NCBI GenBank assembly: GCA_019637555.1
Contig: JAHBVK010000017.1
Span: forward strand, 35,228-99,227
Length of the DNA: 64,000 bases
Direction: 5' to 3'
From: Anaerolineae bacterium
Lineage (GTDB): Bacteria > Chloroflexota > Anaerolineae > Aggregatilineales > UBA2796
Below the pieces are notes generated by a model. The model worked only from the letters and a program-made list of their open reading frames with translations. It searched no databases and had not been told where the DNA came from. A program made the translations under genes and the position numbers. Of the stretch, positions 1-8,941 are shown in pieces (positions within the stretch are counted from its first letter, which is position 1; each line of letters begins with the position of its first letter).

Positions 1-423
1 AATTGGAACGTGCTAGAAGATGCAGCGGAGATGAAAGCGGTGTGCGAACAGTTCAATCTAGCGGCGATCAATCGCGGTCCGCTGGCGATGGGACTGCTAA
101 CAGGCAAATACAGCGCCAATAGCACCTTGCCCGGTAACGATGTGCGTGGTGAAAACAGCCCCGCATGGATGCAGTTATTTAAGGATGGCAAGCCGAATCC
201 TGTCTACCTGAAGCAGTTGGAAGCCGTGCGCGAGATTTTGACCAGCGGCGGACGCAGCTTAGCGCAGGGAGCGCTGGCGTGGTTGTGGGCACGCAGCCCG
301 CTGACCATCCCGATCCCCGGCTTCAAGACCGTCGCACAGGTGAATGAGAACGTCGGCGCGATGAAGTTTGGTCCGCTGACAGCAGACCAGATGCAGCAGA
401 TCGACAGCGTGTTAGTTCGTTAA
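1..423 (+). CDS. Aldo/keto reductase, C-terminal part (cut by window start)
   Basis: The reading frame is open from base 1 and stops at TAA 421-423, so the N-terminal part lies outside the window. The visible 140 residues match the C-terminal half of the aldo/keto reductase (AKR) barrel: an NRGPLAMGLLTGKY stretch like the family's W/RSPLAxGLLTGKY segment, then the late cofactor-binding segment (TIPIPGFKTVAQVNENVGA) that holds the NADP(H) phosphate. The catalytic Asp/Tyr/Lys/His tetrad would be upstream and cannot be checked. It is followed 56 bases later by a second AKR and then a third, which suggests a tandem duplication. The physiological carbonyl substrate is unknown. Confidence 0.9.
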   Translation, partial: NWNVLEDAAEMKAVCEQFNLAAINRGPLAMGLLTGKYSANSTLPGNDVRGENSPAWMQLFKDGKPNPVYLKQLEAVREILTSGGRSLAQGALAWLWARSPLTIPIPGFKTVAQVNENVGAMKFGPLTADQMQQIDSVLVR

Positions 424-479
424 GGGTTGCCTCATTAGCCAGTTCACTAGTTTTCGCTAGTTATTAGGAGTCTAGAACA

Positions 480-1448
480 GTGGAGTACAACTTTTTAGGG
501 CGCACCGGCTTGAAGGTCAGTCAGTTGTGTTTGGGAACCATGAACTTCGGTCCCGAAACCAGCGAAGCTGACGCCTATCAGATTATGGACAGCGCACTGG
601 AAAACGGCGTCAATTTCTTCGATACCGCTAACGTCTACGGGCGCAAGAAAGGCGAAGGTGTCACCGAGAACATCATCGGGCGCTGGTTCGCGCAGGGTGG
701 CGGACGCCGCGAAAAGGTGGTCATCGCTACCAAAGTTTACGGCACGATGGGCGATTGGCCCAACGAGAACCGCCTCTCCGCGCTCAATATCAAGCGGGCG
801 GTTGAGGGTAGTTTGCGCCGGATGCAAACCGATCACATCGATCTGTATCAGATGCACCACATTGACCGCAACACGCCGTGGGATGAAATCTGGCAGGCGA
901 TGGAAGTGCTGGTGACACAGGGCAAAGTGCTCTACGTGGGCAGCAGTAATTTCGCCGCATGGCATATCGTACAGGCGAACGAAGCCGCCAAGCGCCGTAA
1001 CTTCCTCGGCTTGGTCTCCGAGCAGAGCCTGTACAATCTGCTGGAGCGCACCATCGAGCTGGAAGTCGTGCCCGCCTGCGAAGCGTATGGCGTCGGGATC
1101 ATCCCGTGGAGTCCGCTGTCGCAGATTCTCGGCGGGGCGCTGCAAAAAGCGAATGAAGGTCGCCGCGCCAGTGAAGATCAACAGAAAAAGATCGAAAAGT
1201 ATCGCCCGCAGTTGGAACGCTGGGAAAAATTCTGTGCGGAGCTAGGGGAAGCGCCCGCTGCCGTAGCGCTGGCATGGCTGCTGCACAACAAAGTGGTCAC
1301 CGCGCCGATCATCGGTCCACGCACGCTGGATCAGTTCACCGGCAGTCTGCGCGCGGTGGAGATCAAGCTGACGCCGGAGCAGTTGAAGACGATTGATGAC
1401 ATCTTCCCCGGTCCGGGCGGCACTGCACCAGAAGCGTATGCGTGGTAA
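480..1448 (+). CDS. Aldo/keto reductase
   Basis: A full-length 322-residue AKR, an NAD(P)H-dependent oxidoreductase of carbonyl compounds with a TIM-barrel fold. The start is GTG at 480, preceded by AGGAG at 466-470. The catalytic tetrad is visible: Asp in FFDTANVYG, Tyr in the same segment, Lys in VVIATKVYG and His in YQMHHID. The C-terminal cofactor segment reads APIIGPRTLDQF. The YajO/Tas-like subgroup is suggested by DTANVYG...GRKKGEG and by the SEQSLYNLLER segment, but the substrate cannot be inferred. It is the middle of three tandem AKR genes and may be cotranscribed with the partial one before it. Confidence 0.95.
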   Translation: MEYNFLGRTGLKVSQLCLGTMNFGPETSEADAYQIMDSALENGVNFFDTANVYGRKKGEGVTENIIGRWFAQGGGRREKVVIATKVYGTMGDWPNENRLSALNIKRAVEGSLRRMQTDHIDLYQMHHIDRNTPWDEIWQAMEVLVTQGKVLYVGSSNFAAWHIVQANEAAKRRNFLGLVSEQSLYNLLERTIELEVVPACEAYGVGIIPWSPLSQILGGALQKANEGRRASEDQQKKIEKYRPQLERWEKFCAELGEAPAAVALAWLLHNKVVTAPIIGPRTLDQFTGSLRAVEIKLTPEQLKTIDDIFPGPGGTAPEAYAW

Positions 1449-1511
1449 CTGCCCTCAGCATTGCCACATTCTAACCAGCAAGCATTAAGCTACCAAGCAA
1501 CCATCCTGCAT

Positions 1512-1535
1512 CCCCTCTCCGTTGACGGAGAGGGG
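1512..1535. repeat. CCCCTCTCC hairpin with GGGGTGAGG tail (intergenic repeat)
   Basis: Perfect 10-bp stem (1512-1521 with 1526-1535, loop TTGA) followed by AAAGGGGTGAGG. The same core and tail recur at 5887-5940, 7259-7313, about 14071-14099 and 55539-55632, always between genes. There is no U-tract, so it looks like a dispersed repeat rather than a classical terminator. Confidence 0.75.
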
Positions 1536-1585
1536 AAAGGGGTGAGGTAAAGCTTTTCGCACTTCTCTGAAAGGAAAACCGCATA

Positions 1586-2581
1586 ATGAATACTCGTCGA
1601 ATGGGCAAGACAGGACTCTCGGTTAGTGAACTGTGCCTCGGAGCCATGACCTTCGGGCGCGAAAGCACCGAGGACATCAGCAATGAGATGCTGAATCGCT
1701 TCGTGGAGGCGGGCGGCAACTTCATTGACACGGCGGATGCCTACAGCGCGGGCGTCTCGGAAGAGATTTTGGGTCGCTGGCTTAAGAGCAAACAGCGTCA
1801 CGAACTGGTGATCGCCACTAAAGTGCGCTGGGGTACGCGTGAGGGTGCAAATAACGCGGGCTTGAGTCGTAAGCATATCCTTGACGCGGTGGAAGGCAGC
1901 CTGCGCCGCCTCGGTACGGATTACCTCGATCTGTATCAGGTTCACATGTGGGACCCCTACACGCCGATTGAGGAAACGCTGCGGACGCTGGACGGCTTGC
2001 TGCGCGATGGCAAAGTGCGCTATCTGGGCGTTAGCAACTTCAGCGGCTGGCAGTTGCAGAAGGCAATCGACATCAGCAAGCAGATGGGATGGGAGCAGTT
2101 CACCTGCCTACAACCACTGTACAACTTGCTGGATCGGGAATTGGAATGGGAGCTTATGCCCATCTGCCTGAACGAAGGTTTGGGCATCATCCCGTGGAGT
2201 CCGCTGCGCGGCGGCTGGCTCAGTGGCAAGTATCAGCGCGGCATGTCGGCTGCACCCGAAGGCACGCGCGTTGAGGAGGCAGAACGTCGGGGCTGGACGG
2301 AAGGCTGGAGTGTTTACGGCAACGAGCATACATGGGGCGTGATCGATGCGCTGGAGGCGGTGGGCAAGGAAGCGGGCAAATCGGTGGCGCAGGTGGCATT
2401 AAACTGGCTGCTACAGCGTCCCGGCGTTACCGCGCCGATCATCGGGGCGCGCACAATGGCACAGTTCGAGGATAACATGGGTGCGACAGGCTGGTCACTC
2501 AGCACTGATCAGATGGAACGGTTGAATAAGGCTAGTGCCAAAACACTGCCCTATCCGTACAACTACCTGAGCACGCTATAA
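1586..2581 (+). CDS. Aldo/keto reductase
   Basis: A 331-residue AKR, the third in tandem. ATG at 1586 follows an AAGGA ribosome-binding site (1571-1575). The tetrad is visible: Asp and Tyr in [11 protein letters not shown], Lys in [10 protein letters not shown] and His in YQVHMWDP. The loop [15 protein letters not shown] and the motif [13 protein letters not shown] resemble the AKR group of predicted oxidoreductases related to aryl-alcohol dehydrogenases. The cofactor segment [12 protein letters not shown] is intact. It is separated from the previous AKR by a 137-base spacer carrying a hairpin repeat, so it may be expressed independently. Substrate not inferable. Confidence 0.95.
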   Translation: MNTRRMGKTGLSVSELCLGAMTFGRESTEDISNEMLNRFVEAGGNFIDTADAYSAGVSEEILGRWLKSKQRHELVIATKVRWGTREGANNAGLSRKHILDAVEGSLRRLGTDYLDLYQVHMWDPYTPIEETLRTLDGLLRDGKVRYLGVSNFSGWQLQKAIDISKQMGWEQFTCLQPLYNLLDRELEWELMPICLNEGLGIIPWSPLRGGWLSGKYQRGMSAAPEGTRVEEAERRGWTEGWSVYGNEHTWGVIDALEAVGKEAGKSVAQVALNWLLQRPGVTAPIIGARTMAQFEDNMGATGWSLSTDQMERLNKASAKTLPYPYNYLSTL

Positions 2582-2759
2582 ATCAAGCAATAGTTCCAGC
2601 GAAATTTGGTCTGCTGCACAAGGTTACGGAATGCCTCACACCGACAATAGTAGTTCACCCCGTGTAAATGTGGGCAGACCAACAAGCATAGGCTGATAAA
2701 AGCACTAGCATGCCTGTCATCAACTACCTTATTCGAGCGTTAGAGCCGTTAGCTCCCGA

Positions 2760-3359
2760 TCAAAACTGGAACTGCACCATGAAGGCGGTCAGCGTTTCCA
2801 GCGAGTCGGTTTGGATGTCGAAGAACCAGCGCTCTCTACTCCAAGCAAAACGCACATCATTTGGTTTCACGTCGAGGTAGTAGCTCTTGCCATAGTCGCT
2901 GCCGATGATCCGTTCCGCTTCGGAGGCTGGTCCGCGCGCCTGCCGGATCAGATCGACGGCATATTGGGCGGCGGGGACATTGACCGCTTGTCGTCCCGAA
3001 ATTTGCAGTGTCTGCCCGCTAAACTGATAATGTGCCGTGTAGCCTGCTTCCAGCGATCCACTGACATCGGTGAGGGTGAAATCACCGACATAGGTGGGCA
3101 GCAGTTCGTAGACAGTGGTGGCGATGGGGACGGGGCGCGCCAGCGTGTTATAGGGTCCGGTGGGACTGTTGGCATTGATCTCCGATTTGCTGCCCGTCTG
3201 GCTGACCACCACCAGCACCAGCAGAGCGATCACCACGATGCCAACGACGACAGCCGACGCAGCGGCAAGGATCATAATGGTGGTGTCGTTCGGTGGCGGC
3301 GCTTTGGGTGTTGATGTCGATGCTGGTGCTGCTTCTACTGCTTGCTGCTGATCAGTCAT
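2760..3359 (-). CDS. Single-pass membrane protein of unknown function
   Basis: 199 residues when started at the ATG at 3357-3359, which has GAGGTGG just upstream; an upstream in-frame start would add 29 residues but has no better ribosome-binding site. The N-terminus is Ala/Pro/Thr-rich (about residues 1-24), then one strong hydrophobic segment at about 25-52 (ILAAASAVVVGIVVIALLVL) anchors the protein. The remaining ~145 residues are soluble and probably outside the membrane. I recognise no family. It is divergent from the ABC exporter operon at 3509, with about 150 bases between them. Confidence 0.75.
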   Translation of the reverse strand: MTDQQQAVEAAPASTSTPKAPPPNDTTIMILAAASAVVVGIVVIALLVLVVVSQTGSKSEINANSPTGPYNTLARPVPIATTVYELLPTYVGDFTLTDVSGSLEAGYTAHYQFSGQTLQISGRQAVNVPAAQYAVDLIRQARGPASEAERIIGSDYGKSYYLDVKPNDVRFAWSRERWFFDIQTDSLETLTAFMVQFQF

Positions 3360-3508
3360 ACCTGCCACCTCTACAACTCCAGATGCCCTGCAAGTACAGC
3401 GTGTTATCGCTGCTAAAATCCCCAATAATCTTACGTGGCGGCGCAACCGCCGAACATCCCTATCCGTAAACAGTTTTAGGTCTGGTACTCAGAAGGACTT
3501 CTAAAACC

Positions 3509-4477
3509 ATGCCACCAATTGTCGAAATCCGCAATCTCAAAAAGCGTTACGCGCCAACTGCCGGTCAGAAAGAAGGGCAGTATGCCGTTAAGGGCGTCAA
3601 TCTGACCATTGAGCGCGGTGAAATTTTCAGTCTGCTCGGACCGAACGGCGCAGGAAAAACCACAACCATCAGCATGATGTGCGGCTTGCTGGCACCCACC
3701 GAAGGCGATGTCAGCATCGGCGGGCACTCGATCATCCGCGATCCGATTGCCGTTAAGCGGATGCTGGGCGTGGTGCCGCAGGAGATCGCGCTGTATCCGC
3801 AGCTATCGGCGCGGCAAAACCTCGAATTCTTCGGCAAGATGTACGGATTAGGCGGCACAGAATTGGCGAAACGCTGCGACGATGTGCTGGAAGTGATCGG
3901 GCTGCGAGATCGGCAGAAAGAGCGCGTCGATTCGTATTCCGGCGGCATGAAGCGGCGGGTCAACATTGGCGTGGGACTGCTGCATAAGCCGGAACTGGTG
4001 ATCATGGATGAGCCGACGGTGGGCATCGATCCGCAGAGCCGCCGCAATATCCTCGACACCGTCAAGAGCCTGAACCAGCAAGGCATGACGGTGCTGTACA
4101 CGACCCATTACATTGAAGAAGCAGAAGAACTTAGTGATCGCGTGGGAATCATCGATCATGGCGAGATCATCGCGCTGGGCAAGCAGGGCGATCTGATCCT
4201 GAAGGTGGGCGAGAAAGACGTGCTGCTAATCAAGGTCGGTGAGGTGGCGGCGAAGGCGGTTGATCTGCTGCATGGTGTGGCGGGGATCGACGGGGTGACA
4301 CTGGCGGATGGTGGTTCTGATACGGTGCGTGTGCTAGCGGGGCGTGGTCGCGCTGCGCTGCCTCAGGTGATCAAGACACTAGATGATAACGGCATCTCGA
4401 TCCAGACGGTGGAAGTTCGCGAACCGAACCTCGAAGCAGTGTTCTTGCAGCTCACGGGGCGTGCGCTGAGAGACTAG
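3509..4477 (+). CDS. ABC-2 type exporter ATP-binding protein
   Basis: A 322-residue DrrA/CcmA-type ATPase. Walker A GPNGAGKTT is at residues 44-52, the Q-loop glutamine near 91, the signature YSGGMKRR at 143-150, Walker B LVIMDEP at 163-169, and the switch histidine in TTHYIEEAEEL near 202. The extra ~90-residue C-terminal domain is typical of drug or polysaccharide ABC-2 ATPases. ATG 3509 follows AGAAGGACTT. Two permease genes follow (4583 and 6011), so the three products most likely form an exporter with two different membrane subunits. The substrate is unknown. Confidence 0.95.
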   Translation: MPPIVEIRNLKKRYAPTAGQKEGQYAVKGVNLTIERGEIFSLLGPNGAGKTTTISMMCGLLAPTEGDVSIGGHSIIRDPIAVKRMLGVVPQEIALYPQLSARQNLEFFGKMYGLGGTELAKRCDDVLEVIGLRDRQKERVDSYSGGMKRRVNIGVGLLHKPELVIMDEPTVGIDPQSRRNILDTVKSLNQQGMTVLYTTHYIEEAEELSDRVGIIDHGEIIALGKQGDLILKVGEKDVLLIKVGEVAAKAVDLLHGVAGIDGVTLADGGSDTVRVLAGRGRAALPQVIKTLDDNGISIQTVEVREPNLEAVFLQLTGRALRD

Positions 4478-4512
4478 TGCTGAGTGCTGAGTAACGAGTG
4501 CTGAGTGCTGAG
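4477..4512. repeat. AGTGCTG-type heptad microsatellite
   Basis: Immediately after the stop codon of the ABC ATPase lie tandem variants of AGTGCTG / AGTAACG. The same kind of tract occurs at 19892-19962 (after rpsC), 27808-27840 (after adk, as AGTAATG/AGTGATG) and 44896-44937 (as AGTGACG/AGTAATG). It spaces genes apart inside operons. Confidence 0.7.
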
Positions 4513-4582
4513 GAAGATAGTGCTACAAGTGCTAAGAGTGGCTGATGTCGGTTGCACACGCACACGCTAGGGGAATGATTGT

Positions 4583-5887
4583 ATGGACATACGAAAAATA
4601 CTGACTATTGCGTGGAAAGATATTTATTCCACGTTCACAGATCGCAGCTTGCTGCTGATCATGATCGCGGCTCCACTGGCGCTGACGGCGATCATCGGGG
4701 CGGCGTTCAGCGGTTTCACCAGCGGCAGTAACGATGTGCCAATTCAGAATATCGAAACTGCTGTCGTCAATGAGGACGAAGGAGCGCAAATTTTCATCAG
4801 CCGCCTCAATTACGGCGACATCATCAGCTCGATCCTCGTGCCGACGGAAGGCACAACGCCCGATCCAAACAATACGCTGTGGAAATTGATCAAAGCGCAG
4901 AAGATGACCCGCGAGCAGGCGATTGAGGCAGTGAACACGGGCAAGATCACGGCGGCGATCTTGATCCCGAAGGATTTTTCCGCCTCGCTAAACCCACTGA
5001 TGGAGAAGCCGACAGGCACGACGATCACGCTGTACCGCGATGCTGGTGCTCCGGTGACGGCGAATATCGTCAGCAGCGTGGTGCGCGGCATCGTCAACCA
5101 GATCACGGCAGGTAACGTCGCTGTCTTCGCCGCCGGAGAAGTCGATCCGCTGCTTAAGACGCAGGCACAGCAAATTTCGGAGAAGATGCAGCAGGCAGGC
5201 GCGACGCCACCGATCAGCGTCAACGTGGTATCAGTATCGGCGCAGGCGGCGGCTAATTCGCAAAGCAGTTTTAATCCGCTGCAATATTTTGCGCCTTCGA
5301 TGGCGGTATTCTTCCTCACTTTTACGATGCTTGGGGGCGCTTCCTCGATCATTGAGGAGCAGAAGGCGTGGACGCTGCAGCGCTTGATCAGTTCCCCGAC
5401 GTCGTCATCGACGGTACTGGCGGGTAAGCTGGCTGGAACTTACGGCACCGGCTTATTCCAACTCTCGGTGCTAATCGTGCTGATGTCGCTGCTGAGTCCG
5501 ATCCTTGGCGCGAAGCAGGCGGTATGGGGTAACGATCCGCTGGCAATAGCGCTGCTGACGGTAATCACGGTGCTGGGCGCAACCGGACTCGGATCGCTGA
5601 TCGCGGCGCTGGCACGCACACCGGAACAGGCGAATACCTATGGCAGCGCATTCCTGACCCTGCAAGGCTTAGTCGGTGGCGCGTTTTTCAATGTGTGGAC
5701 AGTTCCGGTGCTCGGCACGCTGACCAAGTTCACTATTAACTACTGGGCAGTAGAGGGTTATACCAAGCTGGCGAACGGCGGCGGACTCGCTGACGTGCTG
5801 CCGAATATGGCGGCGCTGCTGGTGTTCTTCGTGGTCGGCTTCGGGATCGCTATTTTCCTATTCAATCGGCGTATTCGCACGAGCTAG
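4583..5887 (+). CDS. ABC-2 type transporter permease
   Basis: A 434-residue membrane subunit with the usual ABC-2 layout: one N-terminal transmembrane segment (about residues 22-45), a large extracytoplasmic region (about 46-235), then five or so hydrophobic segments from about 240 to the end. The motif SIIEEQKAWTLQRLISSP sits in the cytoplasmic loop typical of YhgE/NatB-like permeases. The ATG at 4583 has GGGGAATG upstream as a weak ribosome-binding site. It shares layout and loop motif with the permease at 6011, pointing to an ancient duplication and a heterodimeric pore. Confidence 0.93.
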   Translation: MDIRKILTIAWKDIYSTFTDRSLLLIMIAAPLALTAIIGAAFSGFTSGSNDVPIQNIETAVVNEDEGAQIFISRLNYGDIISSILVPTEGTTPDPNNTLWKLIKAQKMTREQAIEAVNTGKITAAILIPKDFSASLNPLMEKPTGTTITLYRDAGAPVTANIVSSVVRGIVNQITAGNVAVFAAGEVDPLLKTQAQQISEKMQQAGATPPISVNVVSVSAQAAANSQSSFNPLQYFAPSMAVFFLTFTMLGGASSIIEEQKAWTLQRLISSPTSSSTVLAGKLAGTYGTGLFQLSVLIVLMSLLSPILGAKQAVWGNDPLAIALLTVITVLGATGLGSLIAALARTPEQANTYGSAFLTLQGLVGGAFFNVWTVPVLGTLTKFTINYWAVEGYTKLANGGGLADVLPNMAALLVFFVVGFGIAIFLFNRRIRTS

Positions 5888-5940
5888 CCTCACCCCCTGC
5901 CCCCTCTCCAATCCGAGTACAGATTAGGAGAGGGGGAACC
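5887..5940. repeat. CCTCACCCC / CCCCTCTCC hairpin, copy 1
   Basis: Starts with GCCTCACCCCCTGCC, then forms a stem between CCCCTCTCC-AATC and GATT-A-GGAGAGGGG around CGAGTACA. It is almost identical to the copy at 7259-7313. One copy lies directly after each permease stop codon. It may affect RNA stability, but the absence of a U-tract argues against simple termination. Confidence 0.85.
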
Positions 5941-6010
5941 GAGGGGCGGCGATCAGGAATTGTGGGCACTCATCATATTTTCAGCAGTTCAGCACTCTTA
6001 AGGAGTGGCT

Positions 6011-7255
6011 ATGCGGGACATCATCAACATTGCGCTCAACGATCTGCGCCGGACTTTCGCGGATCGCAGCATCTGGATTAATTTACTGATCGTACCGATC
6101 ATCATGACGGTGGTGATCGGCATGGCGAACGGCGGTGGTGGCGGCACAACGCGCTATTACGTGGACGTTCTCAGCGATCCGAGCGCAGGAGATTACGCAG
6201 CGGGATTTATGACGCTGTTGAAACAAGAAGGTGGCGAACAGTTCATCATCTGCGATCTGCGAAACGCGGGCAGCGCAGCGGAAGGCTGTGGCTTAAGCGA
6301 TATCGCCGCTGATGCCGATCTGCGGAAACTGGCGGAAGATCGCATTGACAGCACGACGACGACAGGCGCAATCTTACTGCCTGCTGGTTTCACCGATACG
6401 CTGTTATCCGGTGGCAGTGCCAAGATCGATGTGCTGGGTAAGGGCGGCTTGAATGCCCCGACCATCGTGCAGGAGAAGGTGGACGCGGTATTAACGCGCC
6501 TCAACGGATCGATCCTCGCGGCACGTGTGGCGGTGGAGCAGAAGAATCCGGCGGCAGCGGATCGCGCGGCGTTCTATCAGCAAGTGTACACAGCGGCGGA
6601 AAGCATCTGGGCAACTGATCCGGTGAGGATCGAGGAGCAGACGAACACTGCCACTGCTAGCAGCAGCGGCAATGCCTTTGGTCAGAGTGCGCCGGGGATG
6701 GGCGCGATGTTCGTGATGATCAACGCGCTAGGCTTGGCGACGATCTTCATTCAGGAACGGCAGACTTATACGCTGCAACGCTTGCTGACGATGCCACTGC
6801 CCAAATGGAAAATCCTCGGTGGCAAGCTGCTGGCGCGGTATGTACTCGGTTTGTTCATGTTCGGGGTGCTGATCACGGTGGGGACATTCTTCGGCGTACG
6901 CTGGGGTGATTGGCTCGGCGTGATCGCTACCGTGATGCTGTATACGCTGGCGGTGACGGCAATAGCGCTGGCGTTCTCTACATTGGTTAAAACAACGGAG
7001 CAAGCGGCAGGTATCGCGCTGCTGCTGTCGCTGACGCTGGCTCCGCTTGGTGGCGCATGGTGGCCCTTGAGCATCGTACCGCAGTGGATGCAGACAATCG
7101 GACATTTCTCACCCGTCGCGTGGTCGCAGGATGCGTTCGCCAAGTTGGTTTATTATGGCGGCGGACTAGTCGATATTCTGCCGCAGTTGGGTGTGCTGCT
7201 GCTGATCGCGGTGGTGTTCTTCGCGTTCGGTATCTCGCGGTTTAAGTTTGAGTGA
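6011..7255 (+). CDS. ABC-2 type transporter permease
   Basis: A 414-residue membrane subunit, the second of the exporter. AAGGAG (5999-6004) lies five to six bases before ATG 6011, so I prefer this start to the GTG at 6005. The layout matches its partner: a transmembrane segment at about 20-40, a large outside region, and a cluster of hydrophobic segments after residue ~225. The loop motif IFIQERQTYTLQRLLTMP parallels the one in the upstream permease. The outside domain has Cys in CDLRNAGSAAEGCG that could form a disulfide. Confidence 0.93.
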   Translation: MRDIINIALNDLRRTFADRSIWINLLIVPIIMTVVIGMANGGGGGTTRYYVDVLSDPSAGDYAAGFMTLLKQEGGEQFIICDLRNAGSAAEGCGLSDIAADADLRKLAEDRIDSTTTTGAILLPAGFTDTLLSGGSAKIDVLGKGGLNAPTIVQEKVDAVLTRLNGSILAARVAVEQKNPAAADRAAFYQQVYTAAESIWATDPVRIEEQTNTATASSSGNAFGQSAPGMGAMFVMINALGLATIFIQERQTYTLQRLLTMPLPKWKILGGKLLARYVLGLFMFGVLITVGTFFGVRWGDWLGVIATVMLYTLAVTAIALAFSTLVKTTEQAAGIALLLSLTLAPLGGAWWPLSIVPQWMQTIGHFSPVAWSQDAFAKLVYYGGGLVDILPQLGVLLLIAVVFFAFGISRFKFE

Positions 7256-7258
7256 TTA

Positions 7259-7313
7259 GCCTCACCCCCTATCCCCCTCTCCAATCCGAGTACAGATTAG
7301 GAGAGGGGGAACC
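7259..7313. repeat. CCTCACCCC / CCCCTCTCC hairpin, copy 2
   Basis: Near-identical to the copy at 5887-5940, with a two-base difference in the CTGCC/CTATCC spacer and otherwise the same stem and loop. The rest of the 7256-7614 spacer holds degenerate GGCGCTAAAGCACC-type palindromes (about 7395-7445) and a fragment like AACCGACTTCCGTGGGTTT (about 7478-7496), both from the dispersed palindrome families seen elsewhere. Confidence 0.85.
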
Positions 7314-7556
7314 CGGAGACGAGGGAGTCATCAAATCTTGGGGAATCGTGCTGCGCGGCTGCTCGTGCTGGTGATCGTGGCTCAAGGTTCGATCACACGG
7401 CGCTAAAGCACCGTGCTATAAGCACGAAGCACCCTAAAGGGCGCTGCGAAGGCTCACAAGAGTTCATTTTTCCTCTTAACCGACTTCCGTGGGTTTACCA
7501 AGTCTATTTATCTGTTTAGTTGCGGTTGAAGTACATATAGCCCTGAGATTTGCTTC

Positions 7557-7596
7557 TATAATCAGGATACGCCGATGTAAACTATCGAATCGGCGT
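7557..7596 (+). promoter_or_regulatory. TATAAT box and 5' hairpin before the glycosyltransferase
   Basis: TATAAT at 7557-7562 is followed at 7569-7596 by an 8-bp stem (ACGCCGAT/ATCGGCGT) with a 12-base loop, ending 18 bases before the chosen start codon. The nearest TTGA-like -35 (7526-7531) is 25 bases away, which is too far, so the promoter call rests on the -10 box only. Confidence 0.35.
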
Positions 7597-7614
7597 GTCT
7601 CGATGGAGATGCAG

Positions 7615-8835
7615 ATGCCGAAGGCGCTGTTTTTCAACGTTCCTGCACACGGACACATCAATCCCTCGCTGCCGCTGGTCGCGGAACTGACCAAACGCGG
7701 ACATCAGATCATTTATTTCGCTACGCCCAAGTATCGTAGCGGGATCGAAGCGGCGAGCGCACAATTTCAAGCGTACAACAGCATCCCCGATGATTACTTC
7801 GAGTCACAAGGATTGAGTGGCGCGGTACCGATGCGAGTCGCGGATGCGCTGATCAGCACTTCAGAACAAGTTTTGCCTGAACTACTGGAGATCACCCGTG
7901 CCGCAGAACCCGATTACCTGATGTTTGATGGCATGTGTACGTGGGGTTTTCTGCTATCACAGATCACTAAGCTGCCAGCGGTGACATCGCTGTCGCTCAT
8001 GCCCCTGATCAAACCGCCGCTGAACGAATTACTAAAGCGCGAAATGTTGAGTTTTCTGCTGAGTGTGATGCTGCGCGGTATTGATAAAGGCATACAGGCG
8101 AATATTCGGGCGCGGGCGCTCGGAAAGAAGTACAACATCCCGCCGCTGGGCATGGCGCAGTTCCTCAACGGCGAGAGCGATCTTTCGCTGAGTTACAGTT
8201 CGGCTTACTTCCAGCCCTATGCCGATACTGTGTCTAGCTCTGTGCGCTTCGTGGGCTGGACGCTGAATGGTTCGCCGGATGATAGCTCGTTTCCCTTCGA
8301 CCAGATCGGGGATCGACGCTTGATTTATGCCTCGCTCGGCACGATCAACAATGACGACGTGGGCTTCTTCAAGGCGTGTATCGAAGCGTTTACGGGCAGC
8401 GACTATTTCGTGGTGATCAGCACAGGCAATCGGATCAGCCCCGATTCGTTCGGCGCAGTACCTGCCAATGTGCTGATCCGATCCTGGGTTCCGCAGACGG
8501 AAATCCTCAAACGGGCGGCGTTGTTCATCACGCATGGCGGCATGAACAGTGTACATGATGGTTTGTACCTGAATGTGCCGCTGCTACTCGTTCCACAGCA
8601 GGCTGAACAGGCGCTGATCGCTACGCGAGTGGTGGAGTTAGGCGCAGGATTGATGCTGAAAAAAGCGGAGATGAATACGACGACAATCCGCGAGAAGGCA
8701 GATCGCTTGCTGACGGAAGCCAGTTATCAGGCGGCGGCGCAGCGGATCGGGGATTCGTTCCGCGCGGCTGGCGGTGCGATCAAGGCGGCGGATGAGGTCG
8801 AGGTATTGTTGAGTAGATCGAGAGTCCACTATTAA
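7615..8835 (+). CDS. UGT/MGT-family glycosyltransferase
   Basis: 406 residues if started at ATG 7615, which has GGAG at 7605-7608; ATGs at 7603 and 7609 are also possible. It begins with the GT1 pattern ALFFNVPAHGHINPSLPL and ends with the nucleotide-sugar binding motif WVPQTEILKRAALFITHGG, then N-SVHDGLYLNVPLLLVPQQAEQ, as in macrolide glycosyltransferases and plant/animal UGTs. It would transfer a sugar from a nucleotide donor to a small hydrophobic acceptor, which is unknown. No transmembrane segment is apparent. It stands alone between the ABC exporter and a lipoprotein gene. Confidence 0.92.
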   Translation: MPKALFFNVPAHGHINPSLPLVAELTKRGHQIIYFATPKYRSGIEAASAQFQAYNSIPDDYFESQGLSGAVPMRVADALISTSEQVLPELLEITRAAEPDYLMFDGMCTWGFLLSQITKLPAVTSLSLMPLIKPPLNELLKREMLSFLLSVMLRGIDKGIQANIRARALGKKYNIPPLGMAQFLNGESDLSLSYSSAYFQPYADTVSSSVRFVGWTLNGSPDDSSFPFDQIGDRRLIYASLGTINNDDVGFFKACIEAFTGSDYFVVISTGNRISPDSFGAVPANVLIRSWVPQTEILKRAALFITHGGMNSVHDGLYLNVPLLLVPQQAEQALIATRVVELGAGLMLKKAEMNTTTIREKADRLLTEASYQAAAQRIGDSFRAAGGAIKAADEVEVLLSRSRVHY

Positions 8836-8941
8836 ATTTTCTTTGATAGAAACATTACATCTTATTTCCAGAAACCACGCTTATACTCACTTCTGTTCAT
8901 CTACTGTTGGATTACATCCTCCATAGAGAAAGGAATAAATG

